A stretch of 64,000 bases of DNA from VRUE01 sp963796705 (GTDB lineage: Bacteria > Actinomycetota > Thermoleophilia > Solirubrobacterales > 70-9): assembly GCA_963796705.1 (NCBI GenBank), contig CAWCMK010000008.1, positions 248,001 to 312,000 on the forward strand. Reading direction: 5' to 3'. A model generated the notes under the pieces. That model made no database searches, was not told the DNA's origin, and saw only the letters and a program-made list of their open reading frames with translations. Below are positions 15,089-24,862 of this stretch, in pieces (the first letter of the stretch is position 1; each line of letters begins with the position of its first letter). The position numbers were made by a program, and so were the translations under genes.

Positions 15089-17092
15089 CTAGACGCTATG
15101 CACCTGAAGCTGGGCGTGGACTCCTACGACCGAGTTGCTAGCCACGGTAGTGCTTGTGTTGACCGCCAATAGATACGCGCCATCCGAAGGAATCGTCAAG
15201 TCGCTTGAATTCGACTGAGATACCGTTGATGCGGAGGGGGCTGTAAACGTGACGGTTGAGCCCGAGACAACCGTTCCTGCCGTATAGGCAAGATCGCCAG
15301 CTGCCCCGGCTACCGTAACCGGATACAGTCGCGACGACATTTGCGGCGGGGGCCGTTGCGTTGGTCGCAACCTGCGCTCGCGCCCGGAGTTTCTCTGTCT
15401 TTGAACTGATTTCCGTGTCTGCTTTGGCGAAGTAGATGAGGGAGGGGGGAATAAAGAATCCGCTCGTGTTCAAGGAACCGGCGGATGCGACAGGAATAAA
15501 GGACTCTCCTGACGTTTCCGTGGGTCACGTAACGGTGACTCTTCCCGGCAGGGGCGGACACAGTCCGCCGAGCTTCAGCATGGCCAGGGAGATCAGCGCC
15601 TCGAGGGGAGTGGAACCCGAAGGCGCGGCGGGCGATCAGGCGGATCTGGGTGTTGATCGCCTCCACCCGGGCGTTGGAGAGGCCGTGGCGGATCGCCGCG
15701 AGGATCCCCTCCCGCAGCACGGTGATCGTGCGGGCGAGCTTGACCAAGGGCCGCCGGCGAGAGAGCCGAGCCCATGAAGCCATCCCTCCAGCAGGATGAT
15801 CGCCTGGCGCGCCGGAGGCGGTAGATCTGGCGCAGCTGCTCCTTCAGCAGGTGGGCCCGGTAGAGAGGCCGGTTCAGCCGCTCGACGTCGGCGAGCTTTG
15901 ACTGCTGGCGAGGTGTCAGGTTCTCGGGGTTCTTCCAAAGGGCGAAGCGGGCGCCCTTGAACTCGGGGCGACCTCACCCTGGCCCTGCGCGCGCCTGGTT
16001 CCAGACCTCGCGGCGGACCTGGTCGAGCGCCTCGGTGGCGAGCGCGACCGACTGGAAGGGATCGACGCAGCGCTTGGCCTTCGGGCAGCGCTTGGCGATC
16101 GGCCCCGCGATCCAGCCCGCCATGTCGCGGGAGACGAGCTCAGGCGCCTGCAGCGCTCCTCCACCAGCGGATCGAAGAAGGCCTCGACGGTCGCCTTGTC
16201 TCGCCCGGCGCCGCCCAGATCAGCCTCCCGGTGTCGTGGCCGACGACGACGGTCAGGTAGCGGTGGCCCTTGCGGTGGGAGATCTCGTCGATCCCGATCC
16301 GCTCAAGGCCGGCGAGCAGGCCCGTCTCGCGCCCCGCCTCCTGCGCCACCGCTCGCAGATACGCCCGACGCTGCGCCAGCTGATCCGCATCAGCTCGGCC
16401 ATGGCGCTGCCCGAGGTGTTCACCGCCAGCCAGGCGACCCGCTGCTCGAAGGCGCGGGTGAAGCGTGCGCCGTGCCGCGCTCAGGGGACGGCGCAGACGA
16501 TGACGCCGTGCTCGGGCAGCGACCCGTGGCGCGTCAGCCTTCAGGTAGGCGATGGTCGTGCCGAGGTCGAGCGCACGCCAGCGCCGCCGTCCCTCGCCGA
16601 GCTTGAAGCCCGGCGCGCGGCGCCGGCAGATGCCGCAGCGATCGCGCTCCCGGTGCTGCGGCCTGACACCACCACCACCACCTACCCTCGATCGTCGATC
16701 TCGACGACGCCCGCTTCAAGCGAGCAGGCGTGCCCATACCTTTTCGTGCGCACGTCGTTGGCGCCCCCTTCGATTCCAGGCCTTCGAGAAGCCAGAAACC
16801 TAGGCGCGGAGCGGCGTGCGCCTTCTTTCAGAGCCTTACTTCACCCACGGAAACGTCAGGAGAGCCGAATAAAGGAGGAACTAGATGAAGAGGAACCGAG
16901 TAGATACTTGGTTGTTCCTGTGCTACCGGACAGAGCCCCGTTGACGGTCAGCAACGTCCGGTAGGTCCCGGCCAGACTTTCTAAATTTGTGTTATTCGCC
17001 GCCTCGATGGCGACAAGCGCCGTGCGAATCTTGGCGTCGGAAGCCGAACGGGCTTCGCCTCTTTCGGGATATTCAAAAGAGAGTTCGGTCAT
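15089..17092 (-). pseudogene. Phage tail-fibre-like gene, split by ISL3 and frameshifted
   Basis: The 5' part (from ATG 17092) encodes MTELSFEYPERGEARSASDA and a Ser-run KYLLGSSSSSSSF. An ISL3 copy with an 8-bp duplication interrupts it at 15502-16866. Removing the insertion and one repeat rejoins the frame exactly as SSFIPVASAGSLNTSGFF, continuing to a helical KADTEISSKTEKLRARAQ. A second lesion near 15320-15330 shifts the frame, after which a beta-rich C-terminus (TVSGSTVTFTAPS-like) runs to the stop at 15089. The intact ancestor would be about 210 residues. The 5' ATG overlaps the stop of a small upstream gene. It lies 59 bases ahead of the tail-collar gene, so the two probably built one fibre. 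Confidence 0.75.
15502..16866. mobile_element. ISL3-family element, copy 1, transposase broken
   Basis: Terminal repeats begin GRCTCTCCTGACGTTTCC, and an 8-bp target duplication GAATAAAG flanks it at 15494-15501 and 16867-16874, as expected for ISL3. The minus-strand transposase is recognisable (C-terminal VEAINTQIRLIARRAFGFHS) but cut into several frames. It therefore cannot move itself. Confidence 0.85.
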
Positions 17093-17259
17093 GCGTCCCC
17101 GCTCCTCGAATTGTCAGGCGGATCATTCTCGAACGATGCCGCCAGCGACTCGTCGTCCACCTCGAACCGATCTCCGGGGCTGATCGGTGATTCTTCGAAT
17201 GCTCCGGCAGGGGCATCGATGTGCATGCTGTCGTCGTCTATTGGCGAACCTTGGGCCAT
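17089..17259 (-). CDS. Small acidic protein upstream of the tail-fibre gene
   Basis: 56 residues from the ATG at 17257-17259, rich in Asp, Glu and Ser, with SPGDRFEVDDESLAASFE. The TGA overlaps the next gene's ATG (ATGA), which supports translation. A GGGG stretch lies just before the start. No family recognised; small phage head-tail genes often look like this. Confidence 0.55.
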   Translation of the reverse strand: MAQGSPIDDDSMHIDAPAGAFEESPISPGDRFEVDDESLAASFENDPPDNSRSGDA

Positions 17260-17502
17260 TTCCCCAGTCTAGGAATGGCTAACCGAGGCGCTTGGGCCGG
17301 CCCCTTCGGCGCTACCAGCGATGCCCAAAGTCGCGCGCTTCGGGGGCGGTTGGGAGGCCGGAGTCGAAGACCACTCCGGCCGCCACGATCGAGCAGCCTT
17401 ATCGAAATGTTCTTCTGCCAGTGGCATGGCTTGGGAGTTCCCTTGAACCCTGGTTTCTGGGTCTCCGTCAAGCCGGGCCTGGCTCAGGATATCCTGTTTT
17501 GG

Positions 17503-18249
17503 ATGCGAGTCGCTGGCTTACGGTGCCTATTGAGCGTCGGAATGTGGTTCTTGGGACTGATGGCAGTGAGCGCTGGCGCAGCACAAGCCGTCGAAGCACC
17601 GCAACCGGTGTCGCCCTCGGATGGCGCGCTGCTCAAGATCCCAGCCAGTCGGGGAGAAGCCACGGAAGGGATCACCCTCACGTTCTCCACCCCATACGGA
17701 ACAAGTCCGACGACGTTTGGTGAAGCTTCTCAGTATCCAGCGACCAACGCTGAAGGCGAATTTGAAGACCCGCTCGCCATGCTGTTCACGGGCCAATTCA
17801 CGCACGATCCAACGGTTGAGACGATGACGATCTCGGCGTTTGCGTTAAGCCACACGTTCGGACAGAGACGGTCGGTCTACTGGCGTACGTTCGTCATCGA
17901 GTGTGAACCCGCGCCGCACTGCCACAAGGATGGCGCCACATATTCATTCTTCTATGAATTGGTCGAACCCCAGGAACCCACCGGGAACGGCGGGAATGGC
18001 TACGAAACTGGCCCCACTCCGAAACCAGGTAAGACACAGCCGGCGACCGTCACCGAAGAGCCGGAATCTCCGGCCTGCAAACAGGCTCAGGTTCTTGCTC
18101 GGAAGGCGCGAGTTCTGCGCAACGTCGCTGCCCGCAGAAGGAACCAGAGCCGCAATACCCGGGAATATTTGGGATGGTCGCGCAGACTGCAACACGCAAG
18201 ATCGCTCGTCAAGAGGACGAAACAGCTTGAACGAGAGGCTTGTACCTGA
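17503..18249 (+). CDS. Secreted protein of unknown function
   Basis: About 248 residues from the ATG at 17503; that start gives a signal peptide (RCLLSVGMWFLGLMAVSAGA followed by an AQA cleavage site), whereas the longer frame from 17221 does not. The mature part holds an Ig-like or fibronectin-like beta pattern (PVSPSDGALL, VYWRTFVIECEPAPHC), a Pro/Gly linker, and a basic helical C-terminus (CKQAQVLARKARVLRNVA) likely to contact the cell surface. Two Cys in ECEPAPHC may form a disulfide. No family is recognised. Confidence 0.65.
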   Translation: MRVAGLRCLLSVGMWFLGLMAVSAGAAQAVEAPQPVSPSDGALLKIPASRGEATEGITLTFSTPYGTSPTTFGEASQYPATNAEGEFEDPLAMLFTGQFTHDPTVETMTISAFALSHTFGQRRSVYWRTFVIECEPAPHCHKDGATYSFFYELVEPQEPTGNGGNGYETGPTPKPGKTQPATVTEEPESPACKQAQVLARKARVLRNVAARRRNQSRNTREYLGWSRRLQHARSLVKRTKQLEREACT

Positions 18250-18369
18250 CTTCGGGCGATCTGGGCAATCCGCCCAGACGGCCTTCGCGTTGACCAGATC
18301 CAGGATTAGGGTCGCGACGAATCGATACCAGGGGGGTCGGGCCTTTCTCCCTTCCGGCCCGGACCCTCC

Positions 18370-18687
18370 TCAACCCTTCGCGCGCACCACGCTCGTCAAC
18401 GTCGCCCAGGCATCCTCGGATTCGGGAGACTGCGCCATGACGCCGAAGGCTGCGGTGGCAAGTTGAAGCTCGTCCAGCGACGCGTCAGCCTCCTCTCGGA
18501 GTCGCACAATCCAGCGCGTCGCAGCTCGATCGAAGCGCTGATCCCCCGCTATGGCCATTGCGCGAACAAGCTTGAGGGCGTCCAAGGTGCCGACGTATTG
18601 CAAGCCGGCTGCGACCTCGCAGGCCCCGTCGATGTCGAGGTGGTCGATGGCCTCCTCAAGCGCCGTGAGATCGTCGGCGTAGGTCAC
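18370..18687 (-). CDS. Small cytoplasmic protein of unknown function
   Basis: 105 residues, entirely helical in appearance with repeating acidic and hydrophobic residues (ALEEAIDHLDIDGACEVAAG). No signal peptide, no motif. It stands alone, divergent from the PASTA protein gene and convergent with the secreted-protein gene. Confidence 0.6.
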   Translation of the reverse strand: MTYADDLTALEEAIDHLDIDGACEVAAGLQYVGTLDALKLVRAMAIAGDQRFDRAATRWIVRLREEADASLDELQLATAAFGVMAQSPESEDAWATLTSVVRAKG

Positions 18688-18739
18688 GAACGTATGTTCG
18701 CATCGAGGTCAAGTGTCCATGTTCTAAGCTCGGCAACCG

Positions 18740-19786
18740 ATGAGAGATTCGTTGAGGCGCCAGCGCGCGCCCATTCGGCTTTGGATTGCGGCGCTCCTTG
18801 GGACGGCGGCTGGAGCCCTCACCGCGCCGGTCGGCGCCCAGGCGGCCAACGTGGTCGTCGGCAGTCCGCTGACCTTTGAATTCAAAAGTGCCATTCACGT
18901 CTCTGGCCTCTCAGTGACCGCCGCGAACTCCGCGCTCGTCGAGAATGGCGCGTTCGTCTCATCACCCGTCACCGGCACGATCGTGCGTTGGAGAACAAAG
19001 GGCAGCTACAGTGGGGGCGGCTTTCGCCTCAGGGTTCTGCGGCCGGCGGGAAGCGAATTCGTTGGAGCCGGAGCCAGCGGCTTCCAAACGCCAACCGGCC
19101 CCTCAATGCAGGTCTTCTCGACCGATCTGCCGATTCAAAAAGGCGACCTCATTGGCCTGGACGCCGAAAACAAAGAAGCGAGCTTCAGCGCGGAAGGTAG
19201 CGCGGGCGGCCTAGTGACCCTCTGGTCCCCAGTATTTCCAGAAGGTTCGACCTCACCCCCCGTTGTGGAGAACGAAAACTTCGAGCTTGGATTCGATGCC
19301 GAAGTCCAGCCGGCACCGAGCCTGATCCTGATTGGCCCAACCTCCGGTCCACTTGCCGGAGGGACCACGGTGACCATCGCGGGGCGCGATCTGGAGGGCG
19401 CTACGGCCGTGAAGTTCGGTCCGAATGCCGCCTCCGCACACGTCACGGTCAATTCCGAAAACGAAATCACGGCTGTCTCGCCTCCGGGCGCTCAGCCCGG
19501 ACCGGTCGATGTGACGATCACCACCGCCGGTGGCACAACAGCGATCGTCCCAGCAGATCAGTTCACCTACACGGCTCCTTCTCAGCCCGAGCCTGTCGTT
19601 AATTGCACCGTCCCGAAGCTGATCGGCAAGTCCCTGAAAACAGCAAAGAAGAGATTGACAAAGGCCCACTGCAAGCTCGGCAAGGTCGGGGGCAAAAAGA
19701 GCGAGTCGGCCAAGATCAAGACGCAAAACCCGAAAGCTGGCACGGTGCTGGCCCCTGGCAGCAAGGTCAGCGTCAAGGTCAAGTAG
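18740..19786 (+). CDS. Secreted IPT/TIG and PASTA domain protein
   Basis: 348 residues. The signal peptide (LWIAALLGTAAGALTAPVGA-type, residues 12-34) ends at AQA. A beta-rich domain fills residues about 40-185. An IPT/TIG fold follows (LIGPTSGPLAGGTTVTIAG to VDVTITTAGG, about 195-270). The C-terminus is a PASTA domain (VPKLIGKSLKTAKKRL to NPKAGTVLAPGSKVSVKVK). PASTA units bind cell-wall muropeptides, so an envelope-attached adhesin or wall protein is likely. Its natural terminator at 21197-21230 has been pushed 1.4 kb away by an ISL3 insertion ten bases after the stop. Confidence 0.88.
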   Translation: MRDSLRRQRAPIRLWIAALLGTAAGALTAPVGAQAANVVVGSPLTFEFKSAIHVSGLSVTAANSALVENGAFVSSPVTGTIVRWRTKGSYSGGGFRLRVLRPAGSEFVGAGASGFQTPTGPSMQVFSTDLPIQKGDLIGLDAENKEASFSAEGSAGGLVTLWSPVFPEGSTSPPVVENENFELGFDAEVQPAPSLILIGPTSGPLAGGTTVTIAGRDLEGATAVKFGPNAASAHVTVNSENEITAVSPPGAQPGPVDVTITTAGGTTAIVPADQFTYTAPSQPEPVVNCTVPKLIGKSLKTAKKRLTKAHCKLGKVGGKKSESAKIKTQNPKAGTVLAPGSKVSVKVK

Positions 19787-19803
19787 ACGCGGGTGCGAAA
19801 AAG

Positions 19804-21191
19804 GACTCTCCTGACGTTTCCGTGGGTCACGTAACGGTGACTCTTCCCGGCAGGGGCGGACACAGTCCGCCGAGCTTCAGCATCGCCAGGGAGATCAGCG
19901 CCTCGGGGGAGTGAAAGCCGAAGGCACGGCGGGCGATCAGGCGGATCTGGGTGTTGATCGCCTCCACCCGGGCGTTGGAGAGGCCGTGGCGGATCGCGGC
20001 GACGATCCCCTCCCGCTGCTCGGTGATCGTGCGGGCGAGCTTGACCAAGTGCCGCCGGCGAGAGAGCCGAGCCCACTGAGAGCCATCCCTCCAGCAGGAT
20101 GATCGCCTGGCGGCGCCGGCAGGCGGTAAATCTGGCGCAGCTGCTCCTTCAGCAGGTGGGTCCGGTAGAGAGGCCGGTTCATCCGCTCGACGTCGGCGAG
20201 CTTGGACTGCTGGCGAGCGGTCAGGTTCTCGGGGTTCTTCCAAAGCGCGAAGCGGGCGCCCCCTGAACTCGGCGGCACGGGCCCACCCTGGCCTTGCGCC
20301 TGGTTCCAGACCTCGCGGCGGACCTTGTCGAGGGCCTCGGTGGCGAGCGCCACCGTCTGGAAGGGATCGACGCAGCGCTTGGCCGGCGGGCAGCGCTCGG
20401 CGATCGGCCCCGCGATCCAGCCCGCCATGTCGCGGGAGACGAGCTCAAGGGCGCCTGCAGCGCTCCTCGCCGAGCGCATCGAAGAACGCCTCGACGGTCG
20501 CCTTGTCGCGTCCCGGCGCCGCCCAGACCAGCCTGCCGCTGTCGTGGTCGACGACCACGGTCAGGTAGCGCTGGCCCTTGCGGTGGCTGATCTCATCGAT
20601 CCCGATCCGCTCAAGGCCGGCGAGCAGGTCCACCGCGCGGCCGGCCTCCGCAGCCACCCGCTCGCAGATCCGCCCCGACGCTGCGCCAGCCGATCCGCAT
20701 CAGCTCGGCCACGGCGCTGCCCGAGGTGTTCACCGCCAGCCAGGCGACCTGCTGTTCGAAGGCGCGGGTGAAGCGCGAGCCGTGCCGCGCCCAGGGGACG
20801 GCGCAGACGACGACCCCGTGCTCGGGACAGCGCACCCTCGGCGCGTCGGCCTCCAGGTAGGCGATGGTCGCTGCCGAGGTCAAGCGCCCGCCAGCGCCGC
20901 CGCCCCTCGCCGAGGTCGAAGCCCGGCGCGCGGCGCCCGCAGACGCCGCAGCGGTCGCGCTCTCGGTGGTGAGGCCGGACCGCCACCACTACCTGCCCTT
21001 GATCGTCGATCTCGACGCTCTCGAGGACAGCCCGCTCCAAGCCGAGCAGGCGTGCCCATACCCTTTTCTTGCGCACGTCGTCACCGCTCCTTTCGTTTCC
21101 GATTCCTTCGACAAGCCGGAAACCTAGGCGCGGAGCGGCGTGCGCCTCTTCTCAGATGCCTTACTTCACCCACGGAAACGTCAGTAGCGCC
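19804..21191. mobile_element. ISL3-family element, copy 2, transposase broken
   Basis: The left end is identical to copy 1; the right end is mutated (GTCAGTAGCGCC). The 8-bp duplication CGAAAAAG lies at 19796-19803 and 21192-21199. On the minus strand the transposase starts with a zinc-finger ISL3 domain (residues RCGVCGRRAPGFDLGEG of the frame beginning 21076) and later includes the HGLSNARVEAINTQIRLIAR segment in another frame. Its frameshifts differ in position from those of copy 1. Confidence 0.85.
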
Positions 21192-21196
21192 CGAAA

Positions 21197-21230
21197 AAGG
21201 GCCCGGCGCACAAGCGCAACGAGGCCCTTT
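21197..21230 (+). terminator. Displaced terminator of the PASTA gene
   Basis: The stem AAGGGCC/GGCCCTTT lies directly outside the right duplication of the ISL3 copy. Before the insertion it would have lain about 15 bases after the PASTA gene stop codon. Confidence 0.6.
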
Positions 21231-21540
21231 CTGCTCCTGCTTTTGGGAGGCTGCCCCACACGGGGCGAGCGGAAGCTAGCGGTTAAGGGACTCCGCTCGG
21301 GCAAACCACGGGACTCGTCCTGGCCTTCGGTTCTGCCGCTGCTACCGCCTTGCGCTGTCATTGACCCGTGCCTATGGTGGCTCTACGACGCAAACGATCG
21401 GAAGGAACAGCGAGGATGAAACGAGTGCGAGTCAAGCTGACCTACGCGAATGTGGTAGCCACGCTCGCACTCTTCATCGCAATCGGGGGCGCAAGCGCTT
21501 TCGCCGCCTCCCAACTCGCCAAGAACTCGGTTGGGACTAA

Positions 21541-22477
21541 GGACCTATCCCCGTAGGGAGGAGTCCGACCGGCGCCGGGGAAGTCTCCAGCCGATCTACT
21601 GATCGGACATAGGAGGCATGAGATGGGCCTGGTCGACCGCGACGACGGCTGGCGAATGCCGGACTGGCTGTGGGAGAGGATCGAGCCGCTGTTGCCGCCT
21701 CCGCCTGAGCACCCACTGGGAACGCACCGCAGGGGCCTGCCCAAGCGCCAGGTGATGGACGCGATTCTGTTGGTGTTGCGAACTGGGATGCAATGGAACG
21801 CGCTCGACATCACCGGCGTGTGTAATTCCTCCACCGCCCACCGGCGCTTCCAGGAGTGGGAGCAAGCCGGCGTGTTCCACGAGATCTGGCGCCAGGGCCT
21901 GCTCGACTACGACGAACAGGTCGGCATCGACTGGTCCTGGCTGGCCGCCGATGGGGCGATGACCAAGGCGCCGCTGGGCGGGCCGAAAACCGGCCCCAAT
22001 CCCACCGATAGAGCCAAGGGGGGGCGAAGCGCTCGCTCCTCACAGACGCTGCGGGAATCCCGATCGGGATCGACCACTCGGGCGCCAACCGCAACGACCA
22101 CCTCCTGCTGAAGGGGACGCTGGACTCGGTCCCGATCGAGCGCCCCGAGCCCAGCGAGGAAGACCCCCAGGGCCTCTGTCTCGACAAGGCCTACGACAAC
22201 CAGGAAGTTCGCGACCTCCTCGAAGACCGCGATTTCACACCACACATCCGCCCCCGCGGCGAGGAGATCGACCTCAAGCTGCGCAACCCCGACTGGCGGC
22301 CTCACCGCTGGGTCGTCGAGGCCTGTCACTCATGGTTCAATCGCAACCGCGGCATCCTCGTCCGCTGGTCAAAGAAGGAGGAGAACCACCTCGCCTTCCT
22401 GCAGCTGGCCAGCGGCTTGATCGCCTTCAAGCGAGCTCACGCAGCTCGGCTGGCGACAGGCCTACAGGGATAGGTCC
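21541..22477. mobile_element. IS5-family element inserted in repeat-family copy 1
   Basis: 17-bp inverted repeats (GGACCTATCCCCGTAGG, one mismatch) and a 3-bp duplication TAA at 21538-21540 and 22478-22480. Length 937 bp. The exact rejoining of the host reading frame confirms the boundaries. Confidence 0.93.
21623..22473 (+). CDS. IS5-family transposase made by -1 frameshifting
   Basis: The first frame (21623-22111) has the N-terminal domain (DDGWRMPDWLWERIEPLLPP) and the first Asp in SWLAADGAMTKAP. At a run of AAGGGGGGG (G at 22018-22024) a -1 shift leads into KGGAKRSLLTDAAGIPIG, then the second Asp (LCLDKAYDNQEVRDLL) and Glu (HRWVVEACHSWFNRNRG), ending at the TAG at 22471-22473. With the shift the enzyme is about 280 residues and looks complete. 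A plain frameshift mutation is the alternative. Confidence 0.85.
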
Positions 22478-23078
22478 TAAGCAGATTAAGAAGAATGCCG
22501 TCGTGACCTCAAAGATCAAGAACGAAGCTGTCACCGGGGCGAAGATTGCGCTCTCAACTGTGGGGATGGTGCCGAGCGCGACACATGCGGATACTGCAAC
22601 AAGCGCTGGCTCCGCCTCGAATGCGAGCCAGCTTGGGGGGTTTCCACCGTCGGCTTATCGGGACAAGTGCCCGACGAACATCCCGACCCCCGGGCTTCCC
22701 GCAAATACCTCGTTGGTGGCACCAGGTCTCTGCATGTCCGAAGAAATGGGAGCCAACGAATGGGCCGGTGCGGTCAAGGAATGTGGGGAAATCGGCTTGC
22801 GTCTTCCAACTCCCGGCGAGGCGCAGTTGATGTTCCCGAAGGCCACGCCCGAACAACCATTCTGGACCGACGACATTTGGGTCAACGGATCGACCACCAC
22901 TGGGCTTGTGTATTGGCCCAAAATGGAAGCTCTGTTCGCTGTGGAAGCCTCAAAAGTAGAGTGGATCTTCTGCGTGACCACGCCGACCACCTCTTGAGCG
23001 GCGCACCCGCTCAGAGAGCTTGAACACCCCCAGCCCGGCTGGTTGACTGGGGCGCAGCCAGGGAATACCGTCCCGCCC

Positions 23079-23640
23079 ATGACCGGACGCCGTTTCAGGG
23101 AGCGCATCTCTTCCGCGCACGTCCTCGCGCTGATCGCGATCATCCTGGCGCTCGGCGGGAACGCCTTGGCCTTCACACTGGGCAAGAACTCAGTTGGCTC
23201 CAAGCAGCTGAAGAAGAACGCCATAACCACAGCGAAAATCAAGAAGAACGCCGTCACGGGCGCGAAAATCAAGGCCCAGGCGATCACCGCCGCCCAGGTC
23301 AAGAACGGCAGTCTGACCGGCACCCAGATCAATGCCTCAACGCTTGGGCAGGTGCCAGCCGCGAACAAAGCGGAGACCGCGAACACAGCGAACTCCCTGA
23401 CCCCCAGCGAGGAATGGCATGTAGTCGAGAGCACACGGGCCGGCTGAGGAATTCAGAATTCCTGGCACAACTTCAATGAAGAAGCCTACGCACCGACCGC
23501 TTTCTACAAAGATCATCAGGGAATCGTTCACCTCCGGGGGCTGGTGACCAGCAGGGGGCGAGCGGCCTCGTCTTCAAGCTGCCCCCCGGCTACCGACCCG
23601 CGAAACGGCTAGGTCTTTCCGGTGTATTGCTGCGGTGGTG
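23079..23640 (+). pseudogene. Repeat-family secreted protein, copy 2, nonsense and frameshift
   Basis: The ATG at 23079 begins MTGRRFRERISSAHVLALIA, a signal anchor, then GKNSVGSKQLKKNAITTAKI and further KN-x-(I/V)-T repeats. The frame ends at TGA 23445-23447, but the same frame continues with the C-terminal domain (NEEAYAPTAFYKDHQGIVHL) matching copy 3, and a later shift near the G-run around 23555 moves GLVFKLPPGYRP into another frame. So one in-frame stop and at least one frameshift inactivate it. Confidence 0.8.
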
Positions 23641-23787
23641 GGTCTCACTCTCAAATGATGGGTTCGCGGGATGTCTACGGATCGGGTGTGTCTTCGGATG
23701 TGCATGATCAGGTGGGGATGCTTCCATAAGAAACAGCAGCCTCGACGGGATCAGCTTCCGCGCCGAAGCCTGAGCATCGCGCGCCCT

Positions 23788-23913
23788 GGGACTCCGCTCG
23801 GTGATCCAGACACGGGACTCCGCTCGCGCTACACCTTTGGTCGCTTTTGTCGCTTCGGTCGCGGTCTTACGTGCAGAAGCTGGAGCCGGTTGGCGGAAGG
23901 ATCTGGGCATGCT
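23788..23913. repeat. Repeat block A upstream of copy 3
   Basis: Two copies of GGGACTCCGCTCG (23788 and 23814) followed by a CTTTTGGTCGCTTTTGTCG-like stretch and GCAGAAGCTGGAGCCGGTTG. The same order recurs with mismatches at 24755-24842. A lone copy of the 13-mer is at 21287 ahead of copy 1. Confidence 0.75.
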
Positions 23914-23984
23914 CGCGCCTTGCGCCGGCTGCTTCTGCCGCTTATCGTCGGCGCATCGGTGCTACGAGCTGAAAGGCGACAAGG

Positions 23985-24657
23985 ATGAGGCAACTACGAG
24001 ACAAGCTGACCTACGCCAACGTGATGTCCACGATTTGCTTCGTCCTGCTGGTTAGCGGTGGCGCGGCGTATGCCGCAACCCAGCTCGGCAAGAACAGCGT
24101 CGGGACGAAGCAGATTAAGAAGAATGCCATCGTGACCTCGAAGATCAAGAACGAAGCGGTGACCGGCGCCAAGGTCAAGAACGGGGCGGTTACCGCCGCC
24201 AAGATTCCCAACGGCTCGCTGACCGGCACACAGATCAACGCCTCCCACGCTTGGAACGGTGCCCACAGCCCGGACGGCGCAATCTGCTCAGACCGCTCAG
24301 AAGGCGAACACGATCGCCGCCTCTGAAGAATGGCGCGTGCTTGGCGCAGCGGGGAGCCGGCGTTGCTCGGTGGGTGCGTCAATGCCAACGAACCGGGCAT
24401 TCCGGCGCCGCCAGCCGGCTTATTACAAAGACCAGGAGGGCGTGGTTCATCTCAGAGGCAGCCTGTCGGAATCCAGGGGCTTTGTCCTATTCGAACTACC
24501 ACCCGGCTTTCGCCCCTCTAACGGGGTGGAACTCAGCTTCCCGGTGTTTTGCGAATGCGTGGATTCTGTCCTGTTTGTCAACGGCAGTGAAGGCAAAGTG
24601 GTGACAAACGGCTCTAAGGTTTCGCTAGACGGCATCACCTTCAAAGCTGAATCTTGA
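23985..24657 (+). pseudogene. Repeat-family secreted protein, copy 3, one-base insertion
   Basis: The ATG at 23985 begins MRQLRDKLTYANVMSTICF with a signal anchor (VLLVSGGAAYA), then GKNSVGTKQIKKNAIVTSKI repeats to GSLTGTQINAS. An extra C in the CCC run near 24245-24247 shifts the frame. Skipping it gives TLGTVPTARTAQSAQTAQKA and a complete C-terminal domain (YYKDQEGVVHLRGSL, ELPPGFRPSN, SLDGITFKAES) to the TGA at 24657. The rest is clean, so the damage is recent or a sequencing error. Restored length is about 224 residues. Confidence 0.85.
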
Positions 24658-24681
24658 GCCTTCGCATGCTGCCGAATTCAC

Positions 24682-24862
24682 GGGACTCCGCTCGGCGTTC
24701 TGGGAACGGGACTCCGCCAGGCCCCCGTGTGCGCGAGAGCGTAATTGCAGGCATGGGACTCCGCTCGACTACCCCTTTTGGTCGTTTATGTCGTTTTGGT
24801 CGTAGCTCTACGTGTAGAAGCTGGAGCGGGTTGGCTGAAGGGAAAAATCATGGGACTCCGCG
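24682..24862. repeat. Repeat block B downstream of copy 3
   Basis: Copies of GGGACTCCGCTCG or close variants at 24682, 24708, 24755 and 24850, with the TTTTGGTCG / GTGTAGAAGCTGGAGCGGG tail of block A. It suggests that the upstream region was duplicated together with the repeat-family gene, but here without a following gene. Confidence 0.7.

Larger units (their letters stand above)
21416..22997 (+). pseudogene. Repeat-family secreted protein, copy 1, interrupted by an IS5-type element
   Basis: The 5' part encodes MKRVRVKLTYANVVATLALF, a signal anchor, and SQLAKNSVGT. The insertion at 21541-22477 follows. Deleting it with one TAA repeat restores SVGTKQIKKNAVVTSKIKNE and then the Lys/Asn repeat VTGAKIALSTVG. 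The C-terminal domain contains Cys pairs and a WTDDIWVN/GLVYWPK lectin-like stretch. The intact protein would be about 213 residues. The N-terminal anchor plus KN-x-V-T-x-x-KI repeats define a family abundant in Solirubrobacterales, of unknown role. First of three tandem relatives, all damaged. Confidence 0.85.

Noticed and set aside
23788..24862. Repeated 13-mer considered as a CRISPR array
   Set aside because: Spacing is irregular, the repeat is too short, spacers are not unique units, and there are no cas genes.
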